Origin: Bacillus carboniphilus
GTDB lineage: Bacteria; Bacillota; Bacilli; Bacillales; JAIVKR01
Length of the DNA: 64,000 bases
Direction of reading: 5' to 3'
NCBI RefSeq assembly: GCF_020524035.2
Contig: NZ_CP129013.1
Location: forward strand, 186,001 to 250,000
Shown piece by piece: positions 47,228-56,523 of the stretch; position 1 is the stretch's first letter; the number at the start of each line of letters is the position of its first letter. The translations under genes and the position numbers were made by a program. The notes beneath the pieces are model-generated. The model ran no database searches. It was given only the letters and a program-made list of their open reading frames with translations, and was not told the DNA's origin.

Positions 47228-48593
47228 TCTAATTGAGTAAAAATCAATACAAAAATTACCAACAAAAATGAAATGACAAGTACCCTAGGCAACTAAAAGC
47301 TCTTTTTTAATCTTTTCAAGTTCTTCTCCTTGAGTTGCTTGATCATATACAAACCTAATGATGCTACCAAACTTTTGATTCCTGATTTCATGGAGAGCTT
47401 CGCAAAATTTTGTGCCTTTTAAAAGGCTTGCGAAAATATAGGTGAAGTTTAAAATTGTCCAATATCTCAAGATCGCTTTTTCACTGCGAATCTGATATCC
47501 ATCAAAACCTAACGATCCTTTTATTTGTTTAAAATACGTTTCAATTGACCATCGTTTGGAGTAGTAGTCTAAGATTTTCTTTGTGGATAGCTGTATATCT
47601 GTACATAGGAAGCTGCGTACGTTTTTAGGCTCCATTGGTTCGCCTTCTTTGAAGCAAAGCAATACAACACCAAGCTCTAAATCATTCAGTTTTCCTTCGT
47701 AACGATAGACTCGATAGGTTTCATCACCAACGGTCACAAGGTCGGTTTCTTCCATTGAAATATCGGGAACAAACTGTTTGATTTGTTTTCGCTCGCCTTT
47801 TGGAAAAAAGATGCGATTGCTTCTAAGAGCTCCTATCGTATGAATTCCTTTCCCTAGTCCAGCTTCAATGATACGTTTAGAGGTATACCAACTATCACAA
47901 AGGATATAGGTTGATACAGTTCGCTTTACATAAGAGTCAATCATATCAACGGCCATTTGAATTTTACTCTTTTCTTTCGATTGGTTATATAGGGCGAAAT
48001 CATAGGGATACGCTAAATCCCCGCTTTGCATCATCATTCCAACGACTTGATGTCCGTAAACAGGTTTTCCTTCTTTGTGACAAAAATGGTACTGACAAGA
48101 TTCAATAGGAGACTGAGCCTGTGACGAAGGTTTGGTCTTTTGTCCGATGGTGTCATCAAAGAGAAGGAATACAGGTTCCTTTTGTTTTCTTGCGTTTTTG
48201 TGAATGGTTTGGGCGGTTTTTTGTTTTGTAATTTGATTTAAATAGGTTTCGTCCCAAGCACCTTTATTTAAAAAATAGCTTAATGTTGTACGATGTTTTT
48301 TACAAAAGCTTAGCGCATGAATTTGCGATATCTTTCCTGTGAAACCGAAACTCAGCATCCCATCAATCATAGAAACAAGATGGTTCATAGACGGCTTGGA
48401 AAAATAAAGTGGTAAACGCCATTCCTCTAAAATATTGTGGATTTTTTCTTGATGTGATAATCTAGTCATTGGACATGAACACTCCTTGGTTAGGGTTATG
48501 GTGTTGGAACTTTAATTTTAACCCAAGTTAGTGGTCATGTCTTTTTCTATTTAATTTAATGGAATTTTTTTGATCTGAATTTGCTCATTTAAA
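47228..48593 (-). mobile_element. IS4-like insertion sequence inside cas8c
   Basis: A 1366-bp element with one transposase gene. Its ends are imperfect inverted repeats: TCTAATTGAGTAAA at the left, and TTTAAATGAGCAAA read inward from the right. It is flanked by 10-bp direct repeats, a size seen in the IS4 family. The sharp duplication suggests a fairly recent insertion. Confidence 0.92.
47285..48469 (-). CDS. IS4-family DDE transposase
   Basis: A 394-residue intact transposase, in the opposite orientation to cas8c. It has FLLFDDTIGQK near residue 100 (first Asp region), ILCDSWYTSKRIIEAGL near 190 (second Asp) and the YREK signature YSKRWSIETYFKQIK near 305, which carries the catalytic Glu. 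This is typical of the IS4/IS701 group. The gene being complete means the element may still be mobile. Confidence 0.93.
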   Translation of the reverse strand: MTRLSHQEKIHNILEEWRLPLYFSKPSMNHLVSMIDGMLSFGFTGKISQIHALSFCKKHRTTLSYFLNKGAWDETYLNQITKQKTAQTIHKNARKQKEPVFLLFDDTIGQKTKPSSQAQSPIESCQYHFCHKEGKPVYGHQVVGMMMQSGDLAYPYDFALYNQSKEKSKIQMAVDMIDSYVKRTVSTYILCDSWYTSKRIIEAGLGKGIHTIGALRSNRIFFPKGERKQIKQFVPDISMEETDLVTVGDETYRVYRYEGKLNDLELGVVLLCFKEGEPMEPKNVRSFLCTDIQLSTKKILDYYSKRWSIETYFKQIKGSLGFDGYQIRSEKAILRYWTILNFTYIFASLLKGTKFCEALHEIRNQKFGSIIRFVYDQATQGEELEKIKKELLVA

Positions 48594-48603
48594 GTTATGT
48601 TAC
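48594..48603. repeat. Right target-site duplication of the IS
   Basis: GTTATGTTAC, an exact copy of 47218-47227. The cas8c frame resumes directly after it. Confidence 0.9.
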
Positions 48604-49432
48604 GGGAAAACAATTACCTAGAGTAGAAAAACACCCGAAAAATATTTATGGAGAAAATGCAAACGCTAAATTAATTTCTTCTAATAAAACGAATGAGTTT
48701 ATATACAAAGGTCGATTTCTTGAAGCCAACCAGGCAGCTGTTATTAGTTTTGAGTTTTCCCAAAAGGTCCATAACGCTCTCAAGTGGTTAATTGATAAGC
48801 AAGGGAAATCAGTTCACGGGCGAATATTTCTCGTATGGGGTAATGATGAGAAGAGTATTCCCAATCCACAAGATGATTTTCTATCATTATTAGAGGAAAT
48901 GCAGATAGAACGACCAGAAGAAGATGAATCTTATGATCAAACTCATCAAGGCTATGCAAAGAAGTTTTCTCAAGCTTTAGCTGGTTACAAGAAAGATTTA
49001 TCCTACCATTCAAAAGTTCACATTCTTATTTTAGATGCAGCGACAACTGGAAGGATGGCAGTTGTTTACTATCGAGATTTATTTAGAGAACATTATTTGA
49101 ATAATATTGAAGATTGGCAGCAGACTTGTAGTTGGATATATAAGGATAATGAAACAAAATCATTTTTCGTAGGTGTACCTTCTTTAGAAGATATTTCAAC
49201 AGCTGCCTATGGAACACGAGCGAAAAAACAGCTGATAAAGGGGACAGTCGAAAGATTATTCCCTTGTGTCATTGATAGAAGGAAAATCCCCATAGATATT
49301 GTTAAGTCTACTTATAATCGTGTTATTACTTTATCTGCAGGTATTAATAAAGAAAACAAAAATGAATGGGAGAAAACATTAAGTATAGCTTGTGCTTTAA
49401 TCAAGAAAAACAATTCAGAGGAGGGCTATGAA

Positions 49433-49819
49433 GTGAGTATTGATTCACAGAATACAAACAGAGACTATTTATTTGGTAGACTATTAGCCATTGCTGACAA
49501 ATTAGAAAGACGTGCTCTATCAGTATCAGGTGACAATCGTTCAAAGGAACGTTCAACAAATGCGATGCGTTATATGAATGCTTTTTCTAAACATCCTGCC
49601 AGAACGTGGAGTATTATTCAGACCAATCTTCAGCCTTATCAAAATAAATTAGGTAGGAAAGCAATAGACCTAAACAAACTGATAGATGAGGTAGCTTCTA
49701 CAATCAATATTGAAGAATTTAACGATAGAAGTTTATCTCCAGTATTTTTGCTAGGTTTTTATAGTCAAAGACATGAGTTATATCAAAAGAAATCAGAAAG
49801 TGATCAAATAAAAAACTAG
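49433..49819 (+). CDS. cas11c: Predicted Cas11c from an internal start in cas8c
   Basis: Type I-C systems make the small Cascade subunit Cas11c from an internal start inside cas8c. Here AGAGGAGGG (49417-49425) lies 7 bases before an in-frame GTG at 49433. The product would be 128 residues, starting SIDSQNTNRDYLFGRLL and sharing the cas8c stop. Its position lies beyond the IS, so Cas11c could still be translated if transcription reaches it. The start is inferred from the sequence and the known family mechanism. Confidence 0.75.
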   Translation: MSIDSQNTNRDYLFGRLLAIADKLERRALSVSGDNRSKERSTNAMRYMNAFSKHPARTWSIIQTNLQPYQNKLGRKAIDLNKLIDEVASTINIEEFNDRSLSPVFLLGFYSQRHELYQKKSESDQIKN

Positions 49820-49831
49820 GAGATGATCAAT

Positions 49832-50680
49832 GTGGAAGTATTAAATAATAAAATTGATTTTGCTGTAGTGGTATCTGTCAAAAATGCTAACCCCAACGGG
49901 GACCCTCTAAATGGAAATCGTCCAAGACAAAACTATGAAGGTTATGGGGAAATCTCGGACGTTTGTTTAAAAAGAAAGATTCGAAATCGATTACAAGACA
50001 TGGAGGAGTCCATTTTTGTTCAATCGGATGAAAGGAAAACTGATCAATTTAAAAGTTTAAAAGATCGTGCTGATAGTGTTGAGGAGTTAAAGAAGGCGAA
50101 GAAAGGTAAAGATAAAGACATTGAAAAGTTTATGAAAGTTGCTTGTAAACAATGGATAGATGTACGGAGTTTTGGGCAAATCTATAATTTTGAAAAAGGA
50201 CAATCAGTTGGTATCCGTGGACCTGTATCAATTCATTCTGCTTATAGTATTCATCCAATTGACATAACTTCTATGCAAATTACAAAAAGTGTTAATAATG
50301 AAGCTTCTGAAAACAAGGATTCTTCTACATTTGGTGAAAAACACCGTGTAGACTTTGGAGTTTATGTTTTTTATGGAAGTGTTAATACTCAGCTAGCAGA
50401 GAAAACGGATTTTACTAGAAGAGATGCAGACAAGATAAAGGAGTCTCTTCAAACTTTGTTTGAGAACGATAGTTCATCCGCACGTCCAGATGGGAGCATG
50501 GAGGTTCACAAGCTTTATTGGTGGGAACATAATTCTAAATTTGGACAATATTCATCAGCAAAAGTTCACCGCTCTCTTAAATGGGAATTGAAAAGAGAGC
50601 AGCCAAAATCAATAGAAGATGTTTATTTTTATATTGATGACTTAGAAGGATTAAAAGTAGATGAGTACGAAGGGAATTGA
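49832..50680 (+). CDS. cas7c: Cas7c (Csd2) Cascade backbone subunit
   Basis: Cas7c coats the crRNA spacer. The 282-residue protein has the RAMP-type start DFAVVVSVKNANPNGDPLNG, with NRPRQNYEGYGEISDVCLKR close behind, and GQSVGIRGPVSIHSAYSI near residue 130, as in type I-C and I-B Cas7 proteins. I chose the GTG at 49832 because AGGAG (49818-49822) is well spaced for it. The ATG at 49823 directly abuts that site. Confidence 0.93.
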   Translation: MEVLNNKIDFAVVVSVKNANPNGDPLNGNRPRQNYEGYGEISDVCLKRKIRNRLQDMEESIFVQSDERKTDQFKSLKDRADSVEELKKAKKGKDKDIEKFMKVACKQWIDVRSFGQIYNFEKGQSVGIRGPVSIHSAYSIHPIDITSMQITKSVNNEASENKDSSTFGEKHRVDFGVYVFYGSVNTQLAEKTDFTRRDADKIKESLQTLFENDSSSARPDGSMEVHKLYWWEHNSKFGQYSSAKVHRSLKWELKREQPKSIEDVYFYIDDLEGLKVDEYEGN

Positions 50681-51326
50681 TGAAGAACAATTTCTGTTAC
50701 TCTCTGGTATTCAACATTTCGAATTTTGCAAGAGGCAGTGGGCACTAATTCATATCGAACAGCAATGGGAAGAAAATGTGAGGACAGTGGAAGGGAAGCA
50801 CGTCCATGAACGTGCTGATCAACCCTTTCTTAAAGAAAAGAGAAAGAATAAATTAGTGATAAGGGCACTTCCTATTAAATCAAGAGAACTTGGCGTATCA
50901 GGTGTTTGTGATGTTGTCGAATTTATTGAGAATGAGAATGGAGTTTCAATCCAAGGTTCAAAAGAACATTATCAACCTGTACCTGTTGAATATAAAAGAG
51001 GAAAAGTCAAAAAAAGTGATATCGATATCCTTCAATTAGTAACTCAAGCCATGTGTCTAGAAGAAATGCTCGTTTGCAATGTTCCAAAAGGATACTTATA
51101 TTATCATGAAATTAAGAGAAGGAAAGAAGTTGAAATATCTGAAGGCTTGAAGGGGAGAGTCAAGGATGTTTTCCAAGAAATGCATAAATATTATGAAGCT
51201 AGGTATACACCTAAAGTAAAGACTGGACCCTTTTGTAAAAATTGTTCTTTGCAACATATTTGTCTTCCTAAACTCATGAATAAAGAATCTGTCAATCAAT
51301 ATATAGAAAGGAACATGAACGAATGA
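50661..51326 (+). CDS. cas4: Cas4 RecB-like nuclease
   Basis: Cas4 trims prespacers and helps select PAMs during adaptation. The 221-residue protein has GIQHFEFCKRQWALIH (first iron-sulfur cysteine), the RecB motif VPVEYKRGKVKKSD and the C-terminal cysteine triad CKNCSLQHIC. It overlaps cas7c by 20 bases and cas1 by four (ATGA), which implies coupled translation. Confidence 0.94.
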   Translation: MSTKGIDEEQFLLLSGIQHFEFCKRQWALIHIEQQWEENVRTVEGKHVHERADQPFLKEKRKNKLVIRALPIKSRELGVSGVCDVVEFIENENGVSIQGSKEHYQPVPVEYKRGKVKKSDIDILQLVTQAMCLEEMLVCNVPKGYLYYHEIKRRKEVEISEGLKGRVKDVFQEMHKYYEARYTPKVKTGPFCKNCSLQHICLPKLMNKESVNQYIERNMNE

Positions 51327-52355
51327 AGAAATTATTAAATACTTTGTTCGTTACAAAACCAGAAGTTTATTTATCATTAAGTGGAGAAAATGTTGTGGTA
51401 GTTAAAGATGACGAAAAATTAGCCCGTTTTCCTCTTCATAACTTAGAATCTATCTATGCATTTGGCTATACAGGAGCAAGCCCTGCTTTAATGGGGAAAT
51501 GTGCAAAAGACAACATTCCAATTGTCTTTTTAAGCAAAAATGGAAAGTTTTTAGCGAGAGTTGTAGGGGAAAGTAGAGGGAATGTAGTATTAAGAAAAAA
51601 ACAATACAGAGTATCTGATAATGAAGAACTTTCTGTGGCAATTGCAAAAAATTTCATATTGGGGAAAGTATTTAACTGTAAATGGGTAATTGAAAGAGTA
51701 AAACGAGATCATCCTTTACGTGTAGATGTTGAAGAATTTAAAGAGATATCCCAGTCGTTAACAAAATTATTGAAATTCATTCGGAATACAGAGGACTTAG
51801 AGACGTTACGGGGATATGAAGGACAAGCAGCTATCCTTTACAACAAAGTATTTGATCAAATGATTATGCAACAAAAAGAGGATTTTTTCTTTCATCAAAG
51901 AAATCGAAGACCTCCATTGGATAATGTCAATGCTATGCTTTCTTTTGCCTATACTCTACTTGCTAATGATGCTGCTTCAGCATTAGAAGCAGTTGGTCTA
52001 GATTCATATGTAGGATTCATGCATCAAGATAGACCAGGAAGACCGTCATTAGCACTGGATTTAATGGAGGAGTTAAGGAGTGTTTTTTGCGGATCGATTC
52101 GTACTTTCTCTTATTAATAAAAGGATAATAGATAGTAAGGGTTTTATTCAGAAAGAGAGTGGAGCAGTCATCATGGAAGATGATGCTCGGAAAAAGTTTC
52201 TCCAAGTATGGCAGGAAAAGAAACAAGAAAAGATTACCCATCCATTTTTAGAAGAGAAGATTTCTTGGGGACTCGTGCTCCATGCTCAAGCACTGCTTTT
52301 AGCAAGACATTTAAGAGGAGATATAGAAGAGTACCCACCATTTTTGTGGAAGTAG
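51323..52355 (+). pseudogene. cas1: Cas1 integrase, +1 frameshift
   Basis: Cas1 integrates spacers together with Cas2. The first frame (51323-52117) covers the beta domain and most of the catalytic helical domain (GYEGQAAILYNKVF and GFMHQDRPGRPSLALDLMEE). It then hits a stop. The second frame (52080-52355) supplies ADRFVLSLINKRII, KESGAVIMEDD and the C-terminus. Removing one T from the T6 run at 52083-52088 joins them (RSVFADRF) into 343 residues, the normal Cas1 length. Confidence 0.94.
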
Positions 52356-52362
52356 GTGGAAG

Positions 52363-52656
52363 GTGTTGTTAGTGTTAATAACTTATGATGTAAGTACAAC
52401 AGATGCTAAGGGTAGAAAACGGTTGAGAAAAGTAGCTAAGCTATGTCAAGATCATGGACAAAGAGTTCAAAACTCCGTTTTTGAATGTGTTCTTAATAGT
52501 GCCGAGTTTGCAGAATTAAAACATAATTTGGAGAAGACGATTGATAAGTCAGAAGATAGTTTGCGTTTTTATCGATTAGGAAATAATTACAAGTCAAAGA
52601 TTGACCATATAGGCGCAAAGGAGTCGTTTTTTATAGAAGATCCACTAATTCTATAG
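52363..52656 (+). CDS. cas2: Cas2 endoribonuclease-fold adaptation protein
   Basis: The 97-residue Cas2 starts MLLVLITYDVSTTD, with the ferredoxin-fold strand and conserved Asp, followed by GQRVQNSVFECVLN. It forms the central dimer of the Cas1-Cas2 integrase. The start is GTG at 52363 (or TTG at 52366) after GGTGGAAGG, 7 bases beyond cas1. Confidence 0.94.
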   Translation: MLLVLITYDVSTTDAKGRKRLRKVAKLCQDHGQRVQNSVFECVLNSAEFAELKHNLEKTIDKSEDSLRFYRLGNNYKSKIDHIGAKESFFIEDPLIL

Positions 52657-52819
52657 CTAAGTGCGAGTGTATAGTGATCATAAAATCGTAGGTTGTTTCG
52701 CACGGTCTCTACAGGATTTGTTACAAGAATTGTTATTATATTTAATGAATTTGTAATATAATAGTAATAGAAAGAGTGATAATTGTGGTGAAAGCACTAC
52801 TTTATAGCACTTTTTCGCT
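52657..52819 (+). promoter_or_regulatory. CRISPR leader
   Basis: AT-rich stretch between cas2 and the first repeat, with no frame of its own. The repeats at the far end carry mutations, which places the leader on this side. AATATAATAGTAATAG near 52755-52770 may hold the array promoter. Confidence 0.75.
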
Positions 52820-54517
52820 GTCGCACTCTTTATGGGTGCGTGGATTGAAATAGTACACAGGCGATTATGATTATCTAACAATGCCAGTCGCACTCTTTAT
52901 GGGTGCGTGGATTGAAATAAAAGTTTGGAATGTCATGCTATCAAACATGAATTGTCGCACTCTTTATGGGTGCGTGGATTGAAATATACGATACACTGTA
53001 ATCCCCAACATCTTCGTAGTGACGTCGCACTCTTTATGGGTGCGTGGATTGAAATAAGAAAACGCGACGATCTCGCAGAAAGTATTAGGTCGCACTCTTT
53101 ATGGGTGCGTGGATTGAAATTCCCGTTTTAGGGGTTCTCAACAAAAATGACGTTGGTCGCACTCTTTATGGGTGCGTGGATTGAAATTTTAGCAGTTTCT
53201 CCGTCCGATCCATTAACAGCGTCGCACTCTTTATGGGTGCGTGGATTGAAATAAGACAAATCACTTTATATTGGGGTTTTGCAATGGGGTCGCACTCTTT
53301 ATGGGTGCGTGGATTGAAATTTTATCAATACTAGTAGATCCTGTTCCTGGTGCTTGTCGCACTCTTTATGGGTGCGTGGATTGAAATTCGTATCTCTTCA
53401 TCTTTTCATCCATCACCTTTGTCGCACTCTTTATGGGTGCGTGGATTGAAATCCCACAGACAACGAGACAAATCAAAGACACCTAGGTCGCACTCTTTAT
53501 GGGTGCGTGGATTGAAATGTAAAGGTGATACGTTTTGGGACCTGTCAAAAGAGTCGCACTCTTTATGGGTGCGTGGATTGAAATAGTAGGGTCAAAGTTT
53601 AATATTAAAGTCGTTAACAGGTCGCACTCTTTATGGGTGCGTGGATTGAAATATGGATTCCACCATTGATATTAAAAAGCTTCGTGAGTCGCACTCTTTA
53701 TGGGTGCGTGGATTGAAATAACGCTCCAATGGAATTAAGAGAAGAGATCACGGTCGCACTCTTTATGGGTGCGTGGATTGAAATGCTCTGGGGCATCGCA
53801 AAAGATCACAACACATCTGTCGCACTCTTTATGGGTGCGTGGATTGAAATTATGATATCAAGCTGTTAGAAAAGATGTTTAAGGGTCGCACTCTTTATGG
53901 GTGCGTGGATTGAAATTAGAAGTAGAGTAGGTGTTTATAATGGAAGCCGAAGTCGCACTCTTTATGGGTGCGTGGATTGAAATTGTTACCAAAGATATTA
54001 TTGCCGACCTTGCCATTGTCGCACTCTTTATGGGTGCGTGGATTGAAATGCATATGACAAATTGTAAAATCATGTCCAACATGGTCGCACTCTTTATGGG
54101 TGCGTGGATTGAAATATATAATGGCGCATTACGTGTTTAAAGAATCCTGCACGTCGCACTCTTTATGGGTGCGTGGATTGAAATAAAACTAAAGAGCGTC
54201 ACTTGTTACAAGCGAAAATGTCGCACTCTTTATGGGTGCGTGGATTGAAATAAAAGTTAAATGATGAGTTGATCCTACAACTTAGAGTCGCACTCTTTAT
54301 GGGTGCGTGGATTGAAATAACAAATCTAACATCATTTTTCATTTCACACTCCTGTCGCACTCTTTATGGGTGCGTGGATTGAAATTAATCGTGTTGACTG
54401 ACAATAAAGATGTTTAATTAGTCGCACTCTTTATGGGTGCGTGGATTGAAAATTACTGGCAAGTTTCATCATTTTCAGTAGTAACGTCGCACTCTTTATG
54501 AGTGCGTGGATTGAAAT
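52820..54517 (+). CRISPR. Type I-C CRISPR array, 26 repeats and 25 spacers
   Basis: The 32-base repeat starts GTCGCACTCTTTATGG and ends GTGCGTGGATTGAAAT. It is typical of type I-C and close to that of B. halodurans. I counted 26 copies, the first at 52820-52851 and the last at 54486-54517. Spacers are 33-38 bases, most often 35. Repeat 25 (54421-54452) has its last T changed to A, and repeat 26 has G to A at position 16, as expected at the old end. All other repeats appear identical. Protein frames across the array are artefacts of the repeat. Confidence 0.98.
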
Positions 54518-54641
54518 AACCTCCATAAATAATATCCAAAATTTCTCTAGTAGATATTATCATTTTAACCTAAAATTCATTTCTACAAATAAACATTTTT
54601 AGTTATATGTTAGTATATACCTAGAGATGAGGTGATAAAAA

Positions 54642-56336
54642 GTGAATAGAAAAATAGACGATCTTAAAGAACGAATTAGTAAGTTGGAAAATGAACTTTC
54701 CGAAGTTAAACAAGAACTGAATTACATAAACGAAGGTAATGCAATTGAAGATCAAGCCACAAAAGCAATGCAACAAGAAAAGAGGAGTGACTCAAAAACA
54801 AACAATTCAGGTTCCTTCTGAAAATCAAATTAAATCAAAGGATGGAAAGCAATCACAACCTAACATGGATCAAATTGTTGCAAAGTGGTTACCACGAGTA
54901 TTTATTTTTGTATTTATTTTAGGAATTATATGGGCATTTATAGCTGCAGCAGAAAGAGGCTGGATTAATCCGATTGTTAGGGTCTTTTTTTGGGTTTGCT
55001 TTATCTGGTGTACTCTACTGGTTAGGTCATAAACAGTACTCACGTGCTAAGGATGCGTTAGGAATTGTTTTGCTAGGTGGGAGTATTATTGTCTATGTAG
55101 CGTCTATTTTTGCAGGTAATATTTTATATGGTTTTATTCCATATTCAATTACGGTCATTCTTTTGATTTTTGCAATGGTTGCGGGCGTATGGATGTCGAG
55201 AAAGTATCAATCTGAAAGCTTGCTGGCCATTATCGGTGTTGGGGCATACTTATATCCGTTTATATTTGCAGGAGACAAAGGGAATGAATATATCTTTTAT
55301 CTGTATGAGACGGTTGTATTTACAGGGTTAATTTTGGAATCAGTTAGAAAGCAATTTAAAATTACCTGGAACATCGCTAATTATGCTTACGTTTTTGCGT
55401 TAATGTTTTTTGCTATCTTTGGGAGTGGTGAGAATTCAATTCTTACGGTTTTGACTTTAGTAGTCCAGCAAGTGATCATTATTGCTCTTACTTTTAGAAA
55501 AAACAACACAGTAGTTAATAAAGAAATGTATATTCCTGCTATATCTACTGGAGCTTTCTTATTATATGTGATTGGTCAAGATGTTTTTAATACGCAGACC
55601 TCTATGTTGTATATTTTTTATGGATTAATGGCTCTATCTTATGTTTTACTTAGCGTTATAAAAAACAACAAACACCAAGAATTAAAAAACATTTTCTTCG
55701 TATTCTCAATGTTTTACCTATTTTTATTGTTAGAAGATGTATTTTTTGAAAAAAATGTTAAATTGATAGTATTTACTTTACAATCGATGGTTGTATATTA
55801 TGTATCACAAAAAAGAAACAGTATCATTGGAACTGTGGCAAGTTTGATTATTCTTATTCCCGTAATCGTTGAACTATTTAATATTCCAGGAAACGCTTTA
55901 ACATTTGTATCGATAACTACTTGGTTGTTAGTTGTATCATATTTTTTTTCTCATTTATATTTTTAAAGAGCAATCATCTGTTATGAAACAGAATTCTATT
56001 GAGCATGTCTTTCCTTATCCCATATCGCTATTAATTTTAGTGTTTTTTACAAAGATTTCTCAATTAACTACAGGAACTTTTGACCCAATGTTTTCTAGTA
56101 CTGGTGTATCTATTGCTTGGATGATCTTTGTGTTGGTCATATATGGAGCTTATAGTTATTTCAAAGATAAACATTGGAATTATATTGGACTCTCATTTTT
56201 AATCATTACGTTAAGCAAAATTACCTTATTTGATTTATATATGGTTGATATTGTTTGGAGAGCAATTTTGTTTATTGCACTTGGGGTCATTGGTTTATTG
56301 ATTTCGAGGATCTTTTATAAAAATACAAGCGGCTAA
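54642..56336 (+). pseudogene. DUF2339 multi-TM protein with three +1 shifts
   Basis: The start GTG at 54642 follows GAGGTGATAAAAA. The N-terminus is a coiled coil (IDDLKERISKLENELSEVKQ). The frame then shifts near 54800-54812, again at a T7 run (54985-54991) and again at a T8 run (55942-55949). Each shift is corrected by removing one base, giving about 563 residues. The linker, then KWLPRVFIFVFILGIIWAF, GWINPIVRVFFG and many helices fit the DUF2339 family of predicted membrane proteins, whose role is unknown. Confidence 0.8.
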
Positions 56337-56523
56337 AAAAATGTGTTTTATTAAATAAAATTTTAAAATAAATCTAGCATTTTCCTGAAAATTGATTATA
56401 CTTATAGAGGCTGTTTAAAAGTCTGCAGATTTAAGATGCTATTATTCCTATATTTTTCGCCTTTTAGGTCTTGGGTCTTTTAAGCACCTACATTGATGAC
56501 AACTAAGAAAGGAAGAAACAAGA
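56337..56523. other. Short gene-free spacer
   Basis: AT-rich spacer after the DUF2339 gene. CTAAGAAAGGAAG near 56500-56513 serves the next start. No other feature is seen. Confidence 0.5.

Larger units (their letters stand above)
46548..49819 (+). pseudogene. cas8c: Cas8c (Csd1) large Cascade subunit, interrupted by an IS
   Basis: Cas8c recognises the PAM and opens the target. The 5' part (46548-47227) encodes residues 1-226 and ends at CYVT. The 3' part resumes after the element at 48604 with GKQLPRVEKHP and includes KLISSNKTNEFIYKGRF, NRDYLFGRLLAIADKLERRA and ARTWSIIQ. Removing the IS and one 10-bp target copy restores an uninterrupted frame of 631 residues, the normal size. As it stands, full-length Cas8c cannot be made. 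The start is TTG after GGGAAGGAA. Confidence 0.95.

Noticed and set aside
46548-49819. Two separate cas8c-like genes
   Set aside because: The exact 10-bp duplication and frame continuity show one gene split by an IS.
53350-53586. Open frames across the CRISPR array repeating SHSLWVRGLK
   Set aside because: They arise only from the repeat sequence being read through; no ribosome-binding site and no real protein.
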